Shown here piece after piece: positions 62,964 through 64,000 of a stretch of 64,000 bases of DNA. Both the position numbers and the translations under genes were made by a program. This DNA is from Episyrphus balteatus (Eukaryota > Arthropoda > Insecta > Diptera > Syrphidae), in NCBI RefSeq assembly GCF_945859705.1, contig NC_079134.1, positions 87,562,973 through 87,626,972 of the forward strand. The letters run 5' to 3'. The notes beneath the pieces were generated by a model, which was not told where the DNA came from, did not search any database, and saw only the letters and a program-made list of their open reading frames with translations. Position 1 is the first letter of the stretch. Every line of letters starts with the position of its first letter.

Positions 62964-64000
62964 TAGGTTAGGTTAGGGTTAGGTTAGGTTAATAGGGTGG
63001 TGCACAGCTAAGCTGCTGCATACACGGGGGCCTGTTGGTCCATTGTGATACCCTCTTATTTTAAAAATCGCAATGATGTTCCTAAACTGGTCTATCGGTT
63101 TACAAAGACTGGCTCATTAACGAACCATCCTGTACTTTCAATAAATTTTCTCATGTTAGCCATTGGTACCTGCGCTAGATCGTCCAGTTCTTCCACGAAC
63201 CTCGTTCCAAAGAAACGAAGTCGGTTTGTTTGGAGGTTTGGACATTCGCAGAGCAGGTGTTTAATGGATTCTATCTCCTCTACATCTTGACAGCTCCTAC
63301 AGAAATCAGGTGCAAATACACCCATTCTAATAGCCATTGTGCCAATGGCACAATGACCCGTTAGTACACCTATCAAGACTCTAATGTTCTTTTTGCTCAG
63401 GGATAATAAATACCGAGTTTCTTTTTCATTGGTTTTGGGCCATAAACTTCTAGAAATAATGCAATCGTCCCTAGTTTTCCAGGTGTTATTGATTTGTCAT
63501 CTAGTCAATAGGTCTATTCTCCTTTTGAGCACACCGATAGGGATATCTGGTCCCTTTGCTAATTGGATGCTAATATTCTCATTTGATGCTGAGCCTAACC
63601 TAGCTAGTTCATCCACTATTTCATTCCCTTCTATTTTGCTATGTCCAGGAACCCAGCAGAGTTTAACTTGGTTAGTGTAGCAAATACTATTGATTCTTTT
63701 CCTGCAGTTTAAAACCGCCTTGGATCTTATTGTCTCACTGTCTAGAGCTTTGATAGCAGCCTGACTGTCCACAAAGAATGTAATCTCCGAGGAGATTAGT
63801 TTTTCTTTGAGTACTAATTCTGCCGCTTTCTCTATAGCAAAAATTTCAGCCTGAAAGACACTACAATCGTCTGGGAGTCTGAATGATTCTCTAATATTGA
63901 GAGGTTTGCAGAACACCCCAGCTCCTGTTCCTGATTCCATTTTTGAACCATCAGTGTAGAAGGGTATTCCTTGTTTGCTGATAAGCGAATTGTGATCCCA
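62964..64000 (-). pseudogene. Non-LTR retrotransposon 3' part, RNase H and zinc motif
   Basis: On the minus strand, from the window edge: FYTDGSKMESGTGAG, FQAEIFAIEKA, ITFFVDSQAAIKAL, KLCWVPGHSKIEGNEIVDELAR. These are the four acidic positions of RNase H and look intact. One stop (63497-63499) follows LLTR, and the same frame then continues with KKNIRVLIGVLTGHCAIG and CRSCQDVEEIESIKHLLCEC, a zinc-binding C-terminus, to a stop at 63092. The 3' UTR ends in TTAACCTAACCTAACCC-like repeats at 62964-62993. This is an I/LOA-type element; the RT lies beyond 64000. Confidence 0.85.

Noticed and set aside
62964..62993. TTAGG-like repeats, possible telomere
   Set aside because: A short irregular tract at the 3' end of a minus-strand retrotransposon, with coding sequence attached; similar TAACC words occur in the R1-like 3' UTR.
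22498..64000. Last exon of xanthine dehydrogenase
   Set aside because: I looked for the AVGEPP motif on the plus strand by eye and did not find it; a translated search would be needed to exclude it.

Overview
This window is nuclear DNA from a eukaryote, most likely an insect and probably a fly (Diptera). The evidence is two spliced exons of a xanthine dehydrogenase very close to the insect rosy protein, GT-AG introns including one candidate 61-nt mini-intron, AT-rich DNA, and many copies of GTCT-microsatellite-bearing elements like the DINE-1/mini-me families of dipterans. Nothing in it looks prokaryotic: there are no operons, ribosome binding sites, CRISPR arrays or insertion sequences. The only clear host gene is the partial xanthine dehydrogenase at 20184-22497 (+). 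Its first 20 kb of upstream and 41 kb of downstream sequence hold no further exon that I can see, so it has giant repeat-filled introns or is a detached fragment. A second, weak candidate for a host transcript is a small spliced unit near 62449-62755.

Layout. 1-10473: an R1-clade non-LTR retrotransposon sits inside an (ATT)n array. A 4.6-kb DNA transposon splits it, and that transposon itself holds a TA-flanked MITE, a larger TA-flanked element, a DINE-like element and a 189-bp MITE. A 3.1-kb almost perfect (ATT)n tract follows the poly(A) tail. 10587-11536: non-autonomous hAT element. About 12331-16290: a broken Penelope-like element interrupted by a MITE and two DINE-like elements, with a hammerhead-like motif near its 3' end. 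16.7-20 kb: small MITEs, then a long-TIR element carrying a dead Tc1 transposon. 20.2-22.5 kb: xanthine dehydrogenase exons, the intron between them mostly one Harbinger-like MITE. 23-31.5 kb: a non-LTR fragment, several palindromic or foldback elements and a tRNA-like sequence. 31.5-34 kb: a dead non-LTR element split by a Transib-like element with an exact 5-bp target duplication.

34009-57698 is dominated by two near-identical, inverted, about 6-kb elements (34009-40321 and 51616-57698). The 11.3 kb between them holds a full-length but inactivated RTE retrotransposon, a hAT transposase relic, a 146-bp tandem array, two near-perfect hairpins and another tRNA-like sequence. 57.7-64 kb has more MITEs, the candidate small spliced gene, and the 3' part of an RNase H-bearing non-LTR retrotransposon on the minus strand that runs off the window.

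The retroelement coding regions all carry visible breaks (frameshift, stop, deletion or truncation), so the window reads as a transposon graveyard in and around one host gene. Its main value is the readable insertion history: many elements have clean target-site duplications, and several give exact empty sites.
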